Positions 45,175 to 54,719 of a stretch of 64,000 nucleotides of DNA are shown here, one piece after another. Position 1 is the first letter of the stretch; every line of letters begins with the position of its first letter. Origin of the DNA: Lactobacillus iners DSM 13335. GTDB taxonomy: Bacteria > Bacillota > Bacilli > Lactobacillales > Lactobacillaceae. Below the pieces are notes generated by a model. The model ran no database searches and was not told where the DNA came from. It was given only the letters and a program-made list of their open reading frames with translations. The stretch spans positions 1 to 64,000 of the forward strand of contig NZ_GG700809.1 of the NCBI RefSeq assembly GCF_000160875.1, in the 5' to 3' direction. A program made the position numbers and the translations under genes.

Positions 45175-45993
45175 GTGATTTATACGATTACTTTGAATGA
45201 TGATAAAAATAATACTTGTTGTGGAACTTATGTATCATTATTGCTTAAGAAAAAAGATATCGAGTCAATTGCGTTAGGAATTATTCCTAATGATTATCAA
45301 AAAGCAGAAAAATTATTGGATGATGCAGATATTAAACATGATTTTATAAAAATTGATGCCACTCAATTAGATCTTTTTGGAGAAGATAAACAAGTTGCAA
45401 TTAGTGCACAACAAAAATTATTAGATAATTTAAAGTGCCTAAACAAGGGCGATATTTTAGTTATATGTGGTAGTTTTGCTAAAGGAATATCACCTGTTTA
45501 TTTATCCGATATGGCTGCTATTGCACATAAAAAAGGAGCATACTTGGTTGTATCTGTACCATATGCAACTGTCATGGATATTTTACCTTTGCAACCATTT
45601 TTAATTCAGTTGACGGGTCAAGATATAAAGAACATTTTTGATAAAGTAGCAGGCAGGCAATTACTATATCAATCAGCTCACTATATGGTAGCGAAAGGGG
45701 CCAGTCATGTTTTATGTACGTTGGATAAGCAACATATAGCCGTAATTAATATGACACAAGGTTTTGTGGCTGAAGTGCCAGATGTTAAAAAGGTTTCAGG
45801 AGTAGGATGTCAAGAATCCTTATTAGCGACCTTTTTAACAGGTATTTTAAAGAATCATATGACTATTACTAATTTAGCCAATAGTGTAGCTGCATATGCT
45901 GATTCTTTACAAAAAGATGGGTTGACGGACTATAGCAATAATTTAGCTCTTCAGAGAAAAGTTATTGCTCAAAAAATTATGTTTGATGATTAA
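45175..45993 (+). CDS. PfkB-fold sugar-kinase-like protein lacking the catalytic motif
   Basis: A 272-aa protein resembling 1-phosphofructokinase/tagatose-6-phosphate kinase by its start MIYTITLNDD and by the segment GDILVICGSFAKGISPVYLSDMAAIAHKKGAYLVVSVP. The GAGD motif holding the catalytic Asp is replaced by GCQE (about 211-214, in VSGVGCQESLLATFLTG). The N-terminal sugar-binding GGKGxN motif is also missing. It may have lost kinase activity and kept a sensing or binding role, or use Glu214. GTG start, site GAGG. No linked pathway genes. Confidence 0.7.
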   Translation: MIYTITLNDDKNNTCCGTYVSLLLKKKDIESIALGIIPNDYQKAEKLLDDADIKHDFIKIDATQLDLFGEDKQVAISAQQKLLDNLKCLNKGDILVICGSFAKGISPVYLSDMAAIAHKKGAYLVVSVPYATVMDILPLQPFLIQLTGQDIKNIFDKVAGRQLLYQSAHYMVAKGASHVLCTLDKQHIAVINMTQGFVAEVPDVKKVSGVGCQESLLATFLTGILKNHMTITNLANSVAAYADSLQKDGLTDYSNNLALQRKVIAQKIMFDD

Positions 45994-45996
45994 AAA

Positions 45997-46036
45997 AATA
46001 ATGCTAATTTATCAAAATTAGCATTATTTTTATTTT
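45997..46036. terminator. Bidirectional terminator
   Basis: AATAATGCTAATTT (45997-46010) pairs perfectly with 46015-46028, with T-rich and A-rich flanks, between convergent genes. Confidence 0.88.
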
Positions 46037-46830
46037 TGCTTTCTAATATCGAAAGCTGATTTGACAATATTTTGTGGAATAGCTAAAGTATCATGTTGAC
46101 CAAATTCGTCATATATTGCATGCCAACTGCATGTGTAATCGTTACTAAAAACAAAATCTGCTGCTAAATCTATCCGAACAATTTTATTAGTATGTTTATT
46201 TATGATATAAACAAAATTGATCCTAGTTGGTTCAGAAACCTTTACTGCCCTAGCTAAATTCATATTTTGTGAACCAGGTGTATTTAAAGCGTCGATAACT
46301 AAATTGTTAACTGATCTCCAAGCAGAAGTATCCGTCTTTGAATAAGTGAAGATGTAGTTACCATTGCTAATTTTGATTTTAGCTTTATTGGTCATCACTT
46401 TGTTTAAATTGGAGAAATTTTTGGCATTAAAGCGGTTAAATATTTGATCAGGACTAAATTTATCGTTAGTGTTAGTATTTTTAATCCATTTTCCTTTGTT
46501 TTGAGGTAGCAGTATGTATACCATATTATTATTTAGCCAAAATTGTTCACTATTAACCTTATTTCCTTGATTTAATGAATATTTTATATTGACTAGATCA
46601 GGTTTAAATAAAGCCGTCATTGAACTATCCTGTTTCATTTTTTTAGATTGAACTGTTTCTATAAAATGTCCACTGTTAAATGATTGATTAAAAGCATGTT
46701 TTAATGTGGTCGTAGCTACTGTTCGTATATTGTCGTTGCTTGCTTGGTTGTCAATTGCTTTTTTGGCACATCCTGAAGTCATACAACAAACTAACATTAA
46801 TGTAAATAAAAGTGTGTGTCTTTTATTCAT
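46030..46830 (-). CDS. Putative lipoprotein of unknown function
   Basis: A 266-aa secreted lipoprotein. The signal peptide MNKRHTLLFTLMLVCCMTSGC places the lipid-modified Cys at 21. The mature part is rich in beta-strand-like segments with Asn and Lys and resembles LppX/DUF6612-type lipoproteins of lactobacilli, judged by overall layout only. It may handle lipids or wall precursors. A GGAGGG site precedes it. The PAS-domain gene upstream is 68 bases away on the same strand. Confidence 0.75.
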   Translation of the reverse strand: MNKRHTLLFTLMLVCCMTSGCAKKAIDNQASNDNIRTVATTTLKHAFNQSFNSGHFIETVQSKKMKQDSSMTALFKPDLVNIKYSLNQGNKVNSEQFWLNNNMVYILLPQNKGKWIKNTNTNDKFSPDQIFNRFNAKNFSNLNKVMTNKAKIKISNGNYIFTYSKTDTSAWRSVNNLVIDALNTPGSQNMNLARAVKVSEPTRINFVYIINKHTNKIVRIDLAADFVFSNDYTCSWHAIYDEFGQHDTLAIPQNIVKSAFDIRKQK

Positions 46831-46897
46831 TGTAAACCCTCCGATATATTATAGATTCGATGTAATAATTTTACTCTTATTATTTTTGAAATGTAAT

Positions 46898-47341
46898 CTA
46901 TCTTTTTTTAAAGATGATATGTAAAAAATTTTTCAAACGTCTCCATTTCCATTGGTAATCTTTGGTAGGTTGTGTTACCTCGACGCAACCAATGTAGTCA
47001 CCGCTTTCATTGTGTAAACTGTAAAAAGATACATTGATTGGTTGATTTTTGGACCAACGTTTGGACCAAAGATTAATTGAGAGACTTTTTCTTTCGTTAT
47101 TATGCATTTGTTCGAGCACCCGCTTAACGTGAGGTTTAGATTTTTCTGCGTGTACATCTAAAACATTTTTACCTAGGTTTGCGGTTGTTCTTTCAAATAA
47201 TCGACCTTCATTCATTGAAGACCAAACGATAGTATCATTTTCGTCGACTACGTCAAATTCCTGTGGAATAGTTTTAAAAATAGCATCCAATTGTTCTAAT
47301 GTTAATGAACCTCCAGACAAATTTATTTTGTTATTTGGCAT
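46898..47341 (-). CDS. PAS-domain protein (DUF438-tail-like)
   Basis: A 147-aa soluble protein. SLTLEQLDAIFKTIPQEFDVVDENDTIVWSS and RTTANLGKNVLDVHAEKSKPHVKRVLEQM match the C-terminal PAS module of DUF438-type proteins, in which a small ligand or haem may bind. Here the module stands alone, followed by a short basic tail (WKWRRLKNFLHIIFKKR) that may contact membrane or nucleic acid. AAAGGGAG is the ribosome site. No output domain is present, so it is a sensor without an obvious partner. Confidence 0.75.
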   Translation of the reverse strand: MPNNKINLSGGSLTLEQLDAIFKTIPQEFDVVDENDTIVWSSMNEGRLFERTTANLGKNVLDVHAEKSKPHVKRVLEQMHNNERKSLSINLWSKRWSKNQPINVSFYSLHNESGDYIGCVEVTQPTKDYQWKWRRLKNFLHIIFKKR

Positions 47342-47529
47342 CTAAATAAAACTCCCTTTCATGACTGACTAATGAATATTGTAACATGATATTTATCAAT
47401 AATTAAAATATTAACTATTAGGAACATATTTGGGTTACTTTTATTACAATAATTTTCTTTAAGCTATTAATTTATCTAATAAGTGTGTAAAATAGACATT
47501 GAATGATAATTTTAAAAGGAGATAATTTA

Positions 47530-48222
47530 ATGTCTAAATTAGTTTTAATTCGTCATGGACAAAGTCAATGGAACCTATCAAACCAATTTACTGGTTGGGT
47601 AGATGTTAATCTTTCAGATAAAGGTGTTGAGGAAGCTAAAAAAGCTGGACGTTTGATTAAAGAACACGGTTTACAATTTGATCAAGCATATACTTCTGTA
47701 TTAACACGTGCTATCAAAACTTTGCACTTTGCATTGGAAGAAAGTGGCCAACTTTGGATTCCTGAAACTAAGTCTTGGAGATTAAACGAACGTCATTATG
47801 GTGCTCTTCAAGGTTTAAATAAGAAAGATACTGCAGATAAGTATGGTGATGAACAAGTTCATATTTGGCGTAGATCTTATGACGTTTTGCCACCTGTTAT
47901 TGAAGATGACTCTGAATATAGCCAAGCACATGATCGTCGTTACGCTCACTTAGATCCACATATTGTTCCTAAGGCAGAAAACCTTAAGGTATGTTTGGAA
48001 AGAGTTATGCCATTCTGGGAAGATCATATTGCTCCAGATTTACGTTCTGGTAAAAATGTTATTATTGCAGCACATGGTAATTCACTTCGTGCCTTAACTA
48101 AGTATATTGAAAATATTTCAGATGAAGATATTATGGGCTTGGAAATGAAGACTGGTGAACCAGTTGTTTATACATTTGATAATGAATTAAATGTAGTTGA
48201 CAAAGAAAAGCTTGATGACTAA
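47530..48222 (+). CDS. gpmA: 2,3-bisphosphoglycerate-dependent phosphoglycerate mutase
   Basis: A 230-aa glycolytic enzyme interconverting 3- and 2-phosphoglycerate. The phosphohistidine is His9 in [10 protein letters not shown], and the second His lies in [35 protein letters not shown] is typical. The start at 47530 follows AAAGGAGATAATTTA; a start 27 bases earlier is rejected. Preferred-codon use is strong, as expected for a glycolytic gene. It is a single-gene unit. Confidence 0.96.
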   Translation: MSKLVLIRHGQSQWNLSNQFTGWVDVNLSDKGVEEAKKAGRLIKEHGLQFDQAYTSVLTRAIKTLHFALEESGQLWIPETKSWRLNERHYGALQGLNKKDTADKYGDEQVHIWRRSYDVLPPVIEDDSEYSQAHDRRYAHLDPHIVPKAENLKVCLERVMPFWEDHIAPDLRSGKNVIIAAHGNSLRALTKYIENISDEDIMGLEMKTGEPVVYTFDNELNVVDKEKLDD

Positions 48223-48235
48223 TTATATAGTTATT

Positions 48236-48275
48236 AAAAAGGTACTGACTTTAAAAGTCGGTACCTTTTATTTTT
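48236..48275. terminator. Bidirectional terminator between gpmA and the HD hydrolase
   Basis: AAAAGGTACTGACTT pairs with AAGTCGGTACCTTTT, with a T-run. The hairpin includes the last codons and stop of the convergent HD gene. Confidence 0.8.
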
Positions 48276-49636
48276 TGAGGATCTTGTAATGAATTATTGT
48301 TGATATAACTTTGAAATTCTGAATAAAGTGGTTGAAATAATTGCACATCTCCCAACGACTTGATCATTGTTTTAGGGAAAAAGAAACGTTCATCACCTTG
48401 TACAGTGCCATTTAATGCTTTTACTAGGGGACTTAGTTCTGAAAGTTCGACTAAGGTACCATCATTTTCCATAATTTCTATCGGACTATGTGCATTTTTC
48501 CCTGTAGGTTTATAAGCATCATAAGGTTCATCAAAAGCAGAATTAGTAGCAGTATAGTATTGTGGATCAAATCCTGCATTTTTAATGAGCTCATTTAATT
48601 TAGGTATGAGGTACTTAGTTTGATTGTTAACTTTAACACTTTCAAGGGGATGCCTGTATAAGTAACTTCCTGCTAAATCTGCTAAAATTTTGTCTCCTGA
48701 TTTAGTCCAAAGCATAAAATTAGTTTCCATTACGCCATCATCTAAGGCTAAATAATCTTCAAGACTCCATTTATTGGCCAAAAAAGCTTCCAATTGAGGA
48801 GTTACAGTGAAATCTTTGATATCATTTCTTTGATAAATTTCTTGTGCACGTTGTAATAAATGATGCAAAATGACTTCCATTGAACGACCTATTCGATGGA
48901 AGTAAACTTGTTGATACATTTGATAGCGACTGATAATATAATCTTCTACTGCATGGATCCCTTTATCTAAAAAACAGATGCCATTCTTATAAGGTCTAAT
49001 AACATCCAATATTCGAGTTAAATCAAAGGCACCATATGATACGCCTGTAAAATATGCATCGCGCAGTAAATAATCCATTCTGTCGGCATCAGCCTGACTA
49101 GATATTAACTTAACTACTTGTGGATTGGGATAAGTTTTGGCAATTACACTTGCAACTTTTTGTGGAAAATCTGGTGACACTTGTTTTAAAATTTTGTTTA
49201 TTTGTGTATTTTCATCCAGAATTATTTTTTGCCCCATTAATTCATGATTAGTATTAAATAAATGCTCGAAAGTATGCGAATATGGACCATGTCCTAAATC
49301 ATGTAATAATGCTGCACACTCTACGAGCAAATTATTACTAGGATCCCATAATCCATCATCACTTTGCTGAGTAGCATATTTTTGAGTGAAAATATTACAT
49401 ATTCTTCTAGTTAGTTCATAGACGCCTAAATTATGCTCAAATCTGGTATGTGTAGCACCAAAGAAAACAAATGAGGTGGGACCTAATTGCTTGATGCGAC
49501 GTAATCGCTGAAATTCAGGAGTGTTGACTAAATTAAAAATTATTGGATTCTTAATATGAATATATGTATGTACGGGATCACGAAGTACTTGTTCGTGAAA
49601 ATTGTTTATGTTATTAATATCTCTCATCATGTTCAT
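48251..49636 (-). CDS. HD-domain phosphohydrolase (YwfO/dGTPase-like)
   Basis: A 461-aa cytoplasmic metal-dependent phosphohydrolase. The HD motifs are THTRFEHNLGVYELTRR, LLHDLGHGPYSHTFEH with the central HD, and SSQADADRMDYLLRDAYFTGV. They resemble YwfO of Bacillus and its Enterococcus relative, which hydrolyse dNTPs, dGTP-activated in the latter. It may regulate nucleotide pools. The ribosome site is weak (AAAAG), and three in-frame ATGs close together leave the exact start open by up to 9 bases. Confidence 0.85.
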   Translation of the reverse strand: MNMMRDINNINNFHEQVLRDPVHTYIHIKNPIIFNLVNTPEFQRLRRIKQLGPTSFVFFGATHTRFEHNLGVYELTRRICNIFTQKYATQQSDDGLWDPSNNLLVECAALLHDLGHGPYSHTFEHLFNTNHELMGQKIILDENTQINKILKQVSPDFPQKVASVIAKTYPNPQVVKLISSQADADRMDYLLRDAYFTGVSYGAFDLTRILDVIRPYKNGICFLDKGIHAVEDYIISRYQMYQQVYFHRIGRSMEVILHHLLQRAQEIYQRNDIKDFTVTPQLEAFLANKWSLEDYLALDDGVMETNFMLWTKSGDKILADLAGSYLYRHPLESVKVNNQTKYLIPKLNELIKNAGFDPQYYTATNSAFDEPYDAYKPTGKNAHSPIEIMENDGTLVELSELSPLVKALNGTVQGDERFFFPKTMIKSLGDVQLFQPLYSEFQSYINNNSLQDPQKIKGTDF

Positions 49637-49766
49637 CTTTTAAAAAAATTCAATGTTAAAAACTAAAATGTGTCTATTCTAAATTACGAGCATATTGTAA
49701 CATATTATAGTAAGAACCATGATTATTTAAATCAATTTATCTAAAATTAGTTAGAAGGGAGCAGTT

Positions 49767-50198
49767 ATGAAAAAAGTTAAAGTTGAAATAACTAGTATTA
49801 TCAAGCAAGAAGGGCAAGTTGAGCATTTTAAATGTACTGGTTGTGGTACATTGAGCTGTGACAATGATACTTATCGAATTGAATATATGGAAAAAAATCA
49901 ATCAGCTGAGATTCCAGTAAAATTACTTTATAAAACTGATGAGTTAATTATGCAACGTGGTACTATTGAAAATAATAATTACAATATGATGAAATTTATG
50001 GCTAATGAAAAGAAAAATTGCCGATTAATTGCCGCAGGAAAAATTATGGATCTGACTAGTTTTACTAAAAGTATTAATTTTTTAAAGAAAAATGCAAATA
50101 ATATCCAACTAAAAGTTGAATATCAACTATTTTCTGATATATACTTAATAGGTGACTATAAAATTAGCATTGATTGTTTTGAAGATACGCAAAGTTAG
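49767..50198 (+). CDS. DUF1934 family protein
   Basis: A 143-aa protein with a calycin-like beta-barrel pattern. The segment TYRIEYMEKNQSAEIPVKLLYKTDELIMQRG is typical of DUF1934 (YwiB of Bacillus). A CTGCGTL-type Cys pair (about 25-28) is present, although Cys is otherwise rare. Function unknown. It is followed 19 bases later by rpoE, the neighbour expected in lactobacilli, and has a GGGAG site. Confidence 0.8.
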   Translation: MKKVKVEITSIIKQEGQVEHFKCTGCGTLSCDNDTYRIEYMEKNQSAEIPVKLLYKTDELIMQRGTIENNNYNMMKFMANEKKNCRLIAAGKIMDLTSFTKSINFLKKNANNIQLKVEYQLFSDIYLIGDYKISIDCFEDTQS

Positions 50199-50217
50199 AT
50201 GAAAGGACGTGTCATTA

Positions 50218-50763
50218 GTGGGATTAGATGATTTTAAAGACCAGAAAAGAGAAGAACTATCGATGATTGAAGTAGCTCGTGCTATTTTGCAAGATAGTGG
50301 TAAAAGAATGGCCTTTGCTGATATCGTTAATGCTGTTCAACAATTTTTGGGAAAGAGTGACGAAGAAATTCGTGACCGTTTGCCACAATTTTACACAGAT
50401 TTGAATACTGATGGTGAGTTTATCTCGATGGGTGATAATGTATGGGCTTTAAGATCATGGTTCCCATATGAATCTGTAGATGAAGAAGTTAATCATCCTG
50501 AAGATGAGGAAGATTTACCACGCAAAAAGAATCATAGAAAAGTTAATGCCTTTATTGCTGATTCTGATAGTGATGATATTATTGATTATGATTCTGATGA
50601 TCCAGAAGATGATGACTTATCATTGGATGAAACGGATGCTGATGATTATTCAGATGATAGCGATTTAGATGATGCTGACGATGATGATGAGCTTGATGAT
50701 GGATTAGAAGGTCAATTATCTGAGTTACACAAAGATGATTTAGATTCTGATGATGAAAATTAA
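50218..50763 (+). CDS. rpoE: RNA polymerase delta subunit
   Basis: A 181-aa protein. The folded N-terminal domain (about 1-95) contains SMIEVARAILQDSGKRMAFADIVNAVQ and GDNVWALRSWFPY. The very acidic disordered tail (about 96-181) is made largely of Asp, Glu and Ser. Delta displaces nucleic acid from RNA polymerase and aids recycling. GTG at 50218 is chosen because AAAGGA lies about 10 bases upstream; the other GTG, 9 bases earlier, is too close to it. Confidence 0.93.
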   Translation: MGLDDFKDQKREELSMIEVARAILQDSGKRMAFADIVNAVQQFLGKSDEEIRDRLPQFYTDLNTDGEFISMGDNVWALRSWFPYESVDEEVNHPEDEEDLPRKKNHRKVNAFIADSDSDDIIDYDSDDPEDDDLSLDETDADDYSDDSDLDDADDDDELDDGLEGQLSELHKDDLDSDDEN

Positions 50764-50795
50764 GTACTTGACGTATTGCTGATTAGCATTTACCA

Positions 50796-50850
50796 TATAA
50801 TACGGGCACTTTGTGCATATAGCTCCCATTAGGGGAGCTTTTTTATTGTG
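50796..50850 (+). promoter_or_regulatory. pyrG leader: promoter, GGGC start and attenuator
   Basis: TATAAT (50796-50801) is followed by GGGC (50804-50807) and then an attenuator hairpin AGCTCCC (50821-50827)/GGGGAGCT (50832-50839) with a T-run. This layout is that of the pyrG control known in Bacillus and Lactococcus: low CTP causes reiterative G addition at the GGGC start, and the poly-G pairs with the CUCCC arm and prevents termination. Here GGGC lies closer to the -10 than usual, so the exact start is uncertain. Confidence 0.75.
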
Positions 50851-50870
50851 TATTGGAAAGGAATTATTGC

Positions 50871-52493
50871 ATGACTAAGTATATTTTTGTAACTGGTGGC
50901 GTTGTATCATCTTTGGGAAAAGGTATTACCGCATCGAGTTTAGGACGTTTATTAAAAAATCGTGGTTTAAAGGTAACTATGCAAAAATTTGATCCATATA
51001 TTAATATAGATCCAGGTACGATGAATCCATATCAACATGGTGAAGTTTATGTAACAGATGATGGAACTGAAGCTGATTTAGATTTGGGTCATTATGAACG
51101 ATTAGTAGACGTAAGAACTAGCAAGTATTCAAATGTTACTACTGGTAAAATATACCAAGAAGTTTTAGAAAAAGAACGTCGTGGCGATTATCAAGGTGAT
51201 ACTGTACAAGTTATTCCGCATATAACAGATATGATCAAAAAGAAAATAATGCGTGCAGGGTTAACCACTGATTCTGATGTAGTTATTTCTGAAATTGGTG
51301 GTACTGTAGGTGATATAGAATCTACACCATTTATGGAAGCTATTAGACAAATGCGTCGTGAAGTTGGCGATGAAAATGTAATGTATATTCATTGTACTTT
51401 AGTTCCATTGCTACATGCAGCTCATGAAATGAAAACTAAGCCAACACAACATTCTGTAGCAACTTTACGTAGTATAGGTATTCAACCTAATATGTTAGTT
51501 TTACGTGCTGAACAATCTATCAAGCAGGAATTAAAGAATAAAATTTCTAACTTTACTGATGTTCCAGTGGAAAGAATTATGGAATCAATCGATGAACCAT
51601 CTTTATTTGATGTGCCATTGTCTTTCCAAAAACAAGGTATGGATCAATTAGTATGTGATTATTTACATCTAGACAGTCCAAGAAAAACTGCGGATATGGA
51701 ATCTTGGAAACGTTTAGATCAAAGAGCTAAGAATTTAGAGCATACTACAAAGATTACTTTAGTTGGTAAATATGTTGAGTTAGAAGATGCATACATTTCT
51801 GTAACAGAAGCTTTGCAACATGCAGGTTACTTATATAGTACTAAAATTGAGGTTGATAAAGTACAAGCAGAAAATATTACTGAAGATAATATTGCAGATA
51901 TTATGCGTGGTTCTGAGGGATTAATTGTACCTGGTGGTTTTGGCACAAGAGGTCTTGAAGGAATGATTACTGCAATTAAGTATGTCAGAGAAAATGATAT
52001 TCCATTTTTAGGAATATGTTTAGGAATGCAAATGGCCAGTGTAGAGTTTGCACGTAATGTTTTAAATATGAAGGGTGCAAATACTACTGAGGCAGATCCA
52101 AAAACCAAATACAATATAATCGATATTATGGCTGATAAACGAGACGTTGAAAATATTGGTGGTACTTTGCGTTTAGGTCTTTACCCTGCAACTTTGAAAA
52201 AGGGTACTAAAACTAGTGCTGCCTATGATGGCGAGTCAGTAATACAGGAACGTCATAGACATCGTTTTGAATTTAATAATGAGTATCGTCAAGCATTTGA
52301 AGATGCGGGCATGATATTTTCAGGTGTATCACCAGATAATAGATTAGTAGAAATTATTGAGATACCTCAAAATAGATTCTTTGTTGCAACACAATATCAT
52401 CCTGAATTTTTGAGTAGACCACAGCGTCCAGAGGGCTTATTTAAGGCATTTATCGGTGCTGCAAGTGGTTTACCTATTTCAGAATTTAATTAG
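50871..52493 (+). CDS. pyrG: CTP synthase
   Basis: A 540-aa enzyme making CTP from UTP, ATP and glutamine. The synthase domain starts [26 protein letters not shown], with the P-loop and the metal-binding [26 protein letters not shown]. The class-I glutaminase domain (about 300-540) has the Cys in [11 protein letters not shown] and a His-Glu pair in [17 protein letters not shown] precedes the ATG. It is regulated by the attenuator leader. Confidence 0.97.
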   Translation: MTKYIFVTGGVVSSLGKGITASSLGRLLKNRGLKVTMQKFDPYINIDPGTMNPYQHGEVYVTDDGTEADLDLGHYERLVDVRTSKYSNVTTGKIYQEVLEKERRGDYQGDTVQVIPHITDMIKKKIMRAGLTTDSDVVISEIGGTVGDIESTPFMEAIRQMRREVGDENVMYIHCTLVPLLHAAHEMKTKPTQHSVATLRSIGIQPNMLVLRAEQSIKQELKNKISNFTDVPVERIMESIDEPSLFDVPLSFQKQGMDQLVCDYLHLDSPRKTADMESWKRLDQRAKNLEHTTKITLVGKYVELEDAYISVTEALQHAGYLYSTKIEVDKVQAENITEDNIADIMRGSEGLIVPGGFGTRGLEGMITAIKYVRENDIPFLGICLGMQMASVEFARNVLNMKGANTTEADPKTKYNIIDIMADKRDVENIGGTLRLGLYPATLKKGTKTSAAYDGESVIQERHRHRFEFNNEYRQAFEDAGMIFSGVSPDNRLVEIIEIPQNRFFVATQYHPEFLSRPQRPEGLFKAFIGAASGLPISEFN

Positions 52494-52508
52494 TAGATAT
52501 ATAAAATG

Positions 52509-52549
52509 CAAGAAGTTCGAGTGAAAATGCTTTCTCTTCTTGTTTTTTT
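52509..52549 (+). terminator. Terminator of pyrG
   Basis: CAAGAAG (52509-52515) pairs with CTTCTTG (52536-52542), followed by seven Ts. Confidence 0.75.
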
Positions 52550-52624
52550 GGCTATTTTTCTATATCATGTTTTGTGATACAGTTATGTATTACAGTAAAA
52601 AATTAGAAGGAATTGTTCCCTATA

Positions 52625-53890
52625 ATGAAAAAAATGATTATTCATGGTGGAAAGCCCTTAAAGGGCGACGTATGGATAGGTGGAGCAAAAAATTCAACAG
52701 TAGCTTTAATTCCAGCGTCAATACTTTCTCGTACGACCGTTGTTTTAGAAGGTGTACCTCGTATCGCTGATGTAGATAATTTGATGGATTTGTTAGGTGA
52801 AATGGATGTTAAATGTAAATTTGAAGAAACTACATTGACCATTGATCCTGAGAATATTAAGCGTAGTCCATTGCCAGCAGGCAAGATAAAGTCTCTACGT
52901 GCATCATATTATTTCATGGGTGCTCTTTTGGGTCGCTTTGGAAAAGCTGTTGTAGGATTCCCAGGTGGGGATGATATTGGGCCTAGACCGATCGATCAAC
53001 ATATCAGAGGATTTGAAGCATTAGGTGCTAATGTGGAAAATGAAGATGATAAAATTATTATTACAGCTCCTGAAGAAGGGTTAAGGGGTGCAAAAATATC
53101 TCTAGCTATGCCTTCCGTTGGTGCCACTATGAATATTATTATGGCATCAGTAACTGCTAATGGACAAACTGTAATAGAAAATGCAGCTAAAGAACCTGAG
53201 ATTATTGATTTAGCCATATTTTTAAATAATATGGGTGCAGTAATTAGAGGAGCAGGTACTGATACGATTAGAATTAATGGTGTCAGTCAGTTAAAGGCAA
53301 AAGCTTCACATACGATTATTCCAGACAGAATTGAAGCAGGTACATATATTTCTTTAGCAGCTTGCATTGGTAATGGTATCAGAATTCATAATGTAATTAC
53401 GGAACATTTGGATAGTTATCTTGCTAAGATTGAAGAAATGGGCGTTGTAACGGATGTTGATGAAGATTCAATTTTTGTTTATCCAGCAGGCGATCTTAAG
53501 ATGGTTCAAATCAAAACTGAACCGTATCCTGGTTTTGCTACAGATTTACAACAGCCAATTACACCACTTTTATTAACTGCTAAAACTGGCGAGGGTATAA
53601 TAATTGATAATATATATCCTAAGCGTGTAGGGCATGTGCCCGAGTTGCGAAAAATGGGTGGCGAGATTTGTGTGGAAAATAATATTATTTTGATCCACCC
53701 TAGTTCTAAATTAAAAGGTATGGATGTTAATGCTGGTGAAATTCGTGCTGGTGCTGCTTTAATGATAGCAGGCTTGATGGCTGATGGTGAAACTGTTATT
53801 CATAATGCAGGCAACATTTTGCGAGGATACGATCGTGTTCAAGATAAGATTCGTAAGTTGGGTGGCGATATAACTGTTGTTGAAGAATAA
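52625..53890 (+). CDS. murA: UDP-GlcNAc 1-carboxyvinyltransferase MurA with Asp at the fosfomycin site
   Basis: A 421-aa enzyme performing the first committed step of peptidoglycan synthesis. The inside-out alpha/beta barrel has Lys/Asn in WIGGAKNSTVALIPA and the conserved loop around 113-122. There the usual GGCxIG, whose Cys acts as acid and is the target of fosfomycin, reads GGDDIGPRP with Asp116. The same Cys-to-Asp change gives intrinsic fosfomycin resistance in Mycobacterium. The ATG at 52625 is taken as start; a TTG 12 bases upstream is too near the AGAAGG site. Lactobacilli often carry two MurA copies. Confidence 0.94.
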   Translation: MKKMIIHGGKPLKGDVWIGGAKNSTVALIPASILSRTTVVLEGVPRIADVDNLMDLLGEMDVKCKFEETTLTIDPENIKRSPLPAGKIKSLRASYYFMGALLGRFGKAVVGFPGGDDIGPRPIDQHIRGFEALGANVENEDDKIIITAPEEGLRGAKISLAMPSVGATMNIIMASVTANGQTVIENAAKEPEIIDLAIFLNNMGAVIRGAGTDTIRINGVSQLKAKASHTIIPDRIEAGTYISLAACIGNGIRIHNVITEHLDSYLAKIEEMGVVTDVDEDSIFVYPAGDLKMVQIKTEPYPGFATDLQQPITPLLLTAKTGEGIIIDNIYPKRVGHVPELRKMGGEICVENNIILIHPSSKLKGMDVNAGEIRAGAALMIAGLMADGETVIHNAGNILRGYDRVQDKIRKLGGDITVVEE

Positions 53891-53948
53891 TTAAGCTTAC
53901 GAGTAAACAAATCCCCTATTTTCTAAAATTTTTCGAGAGGTAAATATT

Positions 53949-54668
53949 ATGTCAGAATTATTAGGTGAGTTCTTCGGTACTATGGTCATGGTGGCTTTAG
54001 GTGTTGGTACTGGAGCAGCTGTTAATTTAAAGAAAAGTTATGCTAAGAATGCTAATTGGTTTTATATTATTTTTGCGTGGGGTTTAGCTGTCACATTTGG
54101 AGTTTATGTTGCTGCTAATTTCGGCTCTAAAGCCCATTTGAACCCTGCTGTTACTCTTGGTATGGCGGTTGGTGGTTATTTCCCATGGGACAAAGTTTTT
54201 ACGTATATTGTAGCTCAATTTATAGGTGCTTTTTTTGGCGGATTGATTCCATACATACATTACTATGCCCACTTTAAAGAAACCAAAAATGAGGCTGAGG
54301 GTAATCATGTAGGTATTTTTGCTACAGGTCCAGCTACTAATAGTCCAATCTTTAATTTCATAGATGAAACAATTGATACTTTTATTTTTGTATTTGTATT
54401 AATTCATTTGGGTAATTTCGGAGAAGGATTAAAACCATTTATTGCAGGATTTTTAGTTATTGTTATTGGATTAGCCTTAGGTCCTACTACTGGATTGGCT
54501 ATGAATCCAGCTCGTGATTGGTCACCAAGATTAGTTTATACAATTTTCCCAGTTCCATATAAATCTACAGCTAATTGGAGTTATGCATGGGTTCCTATGT
54601 GTGGTCCCCTTTTAGGTGGTATTTTAGCAGCTCTCTTGAACTATAGCTTGCAAAACTATATTTTATAA
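53949..54668 (+). CDS. MIP-family channel (aquaporin/glycerol facilitator)
   Basis: A 239-aa channel with six helices and both NPA boxes: LNPAVTLG (about 60) and MNPARDWSPR (about 183). The Asp after the second box (NPARD) is typical of glycerol-conducting GlpF-type pores. It probably carries glycerol, water, or both; relatives in lactobacilli also pass lactic acid or dihydroxyacetone. A GAGAGG site precedes it. Its original palindromic terminator has been split by an insertion (54675-54702 and 59023-59049). Confidence 0.92.
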   Translation: MSELLGEFFGTMVMVALGVGTGAAVNLKKSYAKNANWFYIIFAWGLAVTFGVYVAANFGSKAHLNPAVTLGMAVGGYFPWDKVFTYIVAQFIGAFFGGLIPYIHYYAHFKETKNEAEGNHVGIFATGPATNSPIFNFIDETIDTFIFVFVLIHLGNFGEGLKPFIAGFLVIVIGLALGPTTGLAMNPARDWSPRLVYTIFPVPYKSTANWSYAWVPMCGPLLGGILAALLNYSLQNYIL

Positions 54669-54674
54669 TTTTAT

Positions 54675-54702
54675 CTAATAAAAAAAGCAACATTTTAAAA
54701 TG
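54675..54702 (+). terminator. Left half of the split channel-gene terminator
   Basis: CTAATAAAAAAAGCAAC followed by ATTTTAAAATG. Its exact complementary arm, GTTGC, seven Ts and ATTAG, lies at 59032-59048. Joined, the halves make one perfect long terminator palindrome. The 11-bp core ATTTTAAAATG is present at both junctions (54692-54702 and 59023-59033), as expected for a target duplication. Confidence 0.75.
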
Positions 54703-54719
54703 CAATGTCATTAAGTTAA

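Noticed and set aside
50480..50763. Asp/Glu-rich repeat as a tandem DNA repeat
   Set aside because: The GATGAT-like pattern is the acidic tail of the RNA polymerase delta subunit, normal for that family.
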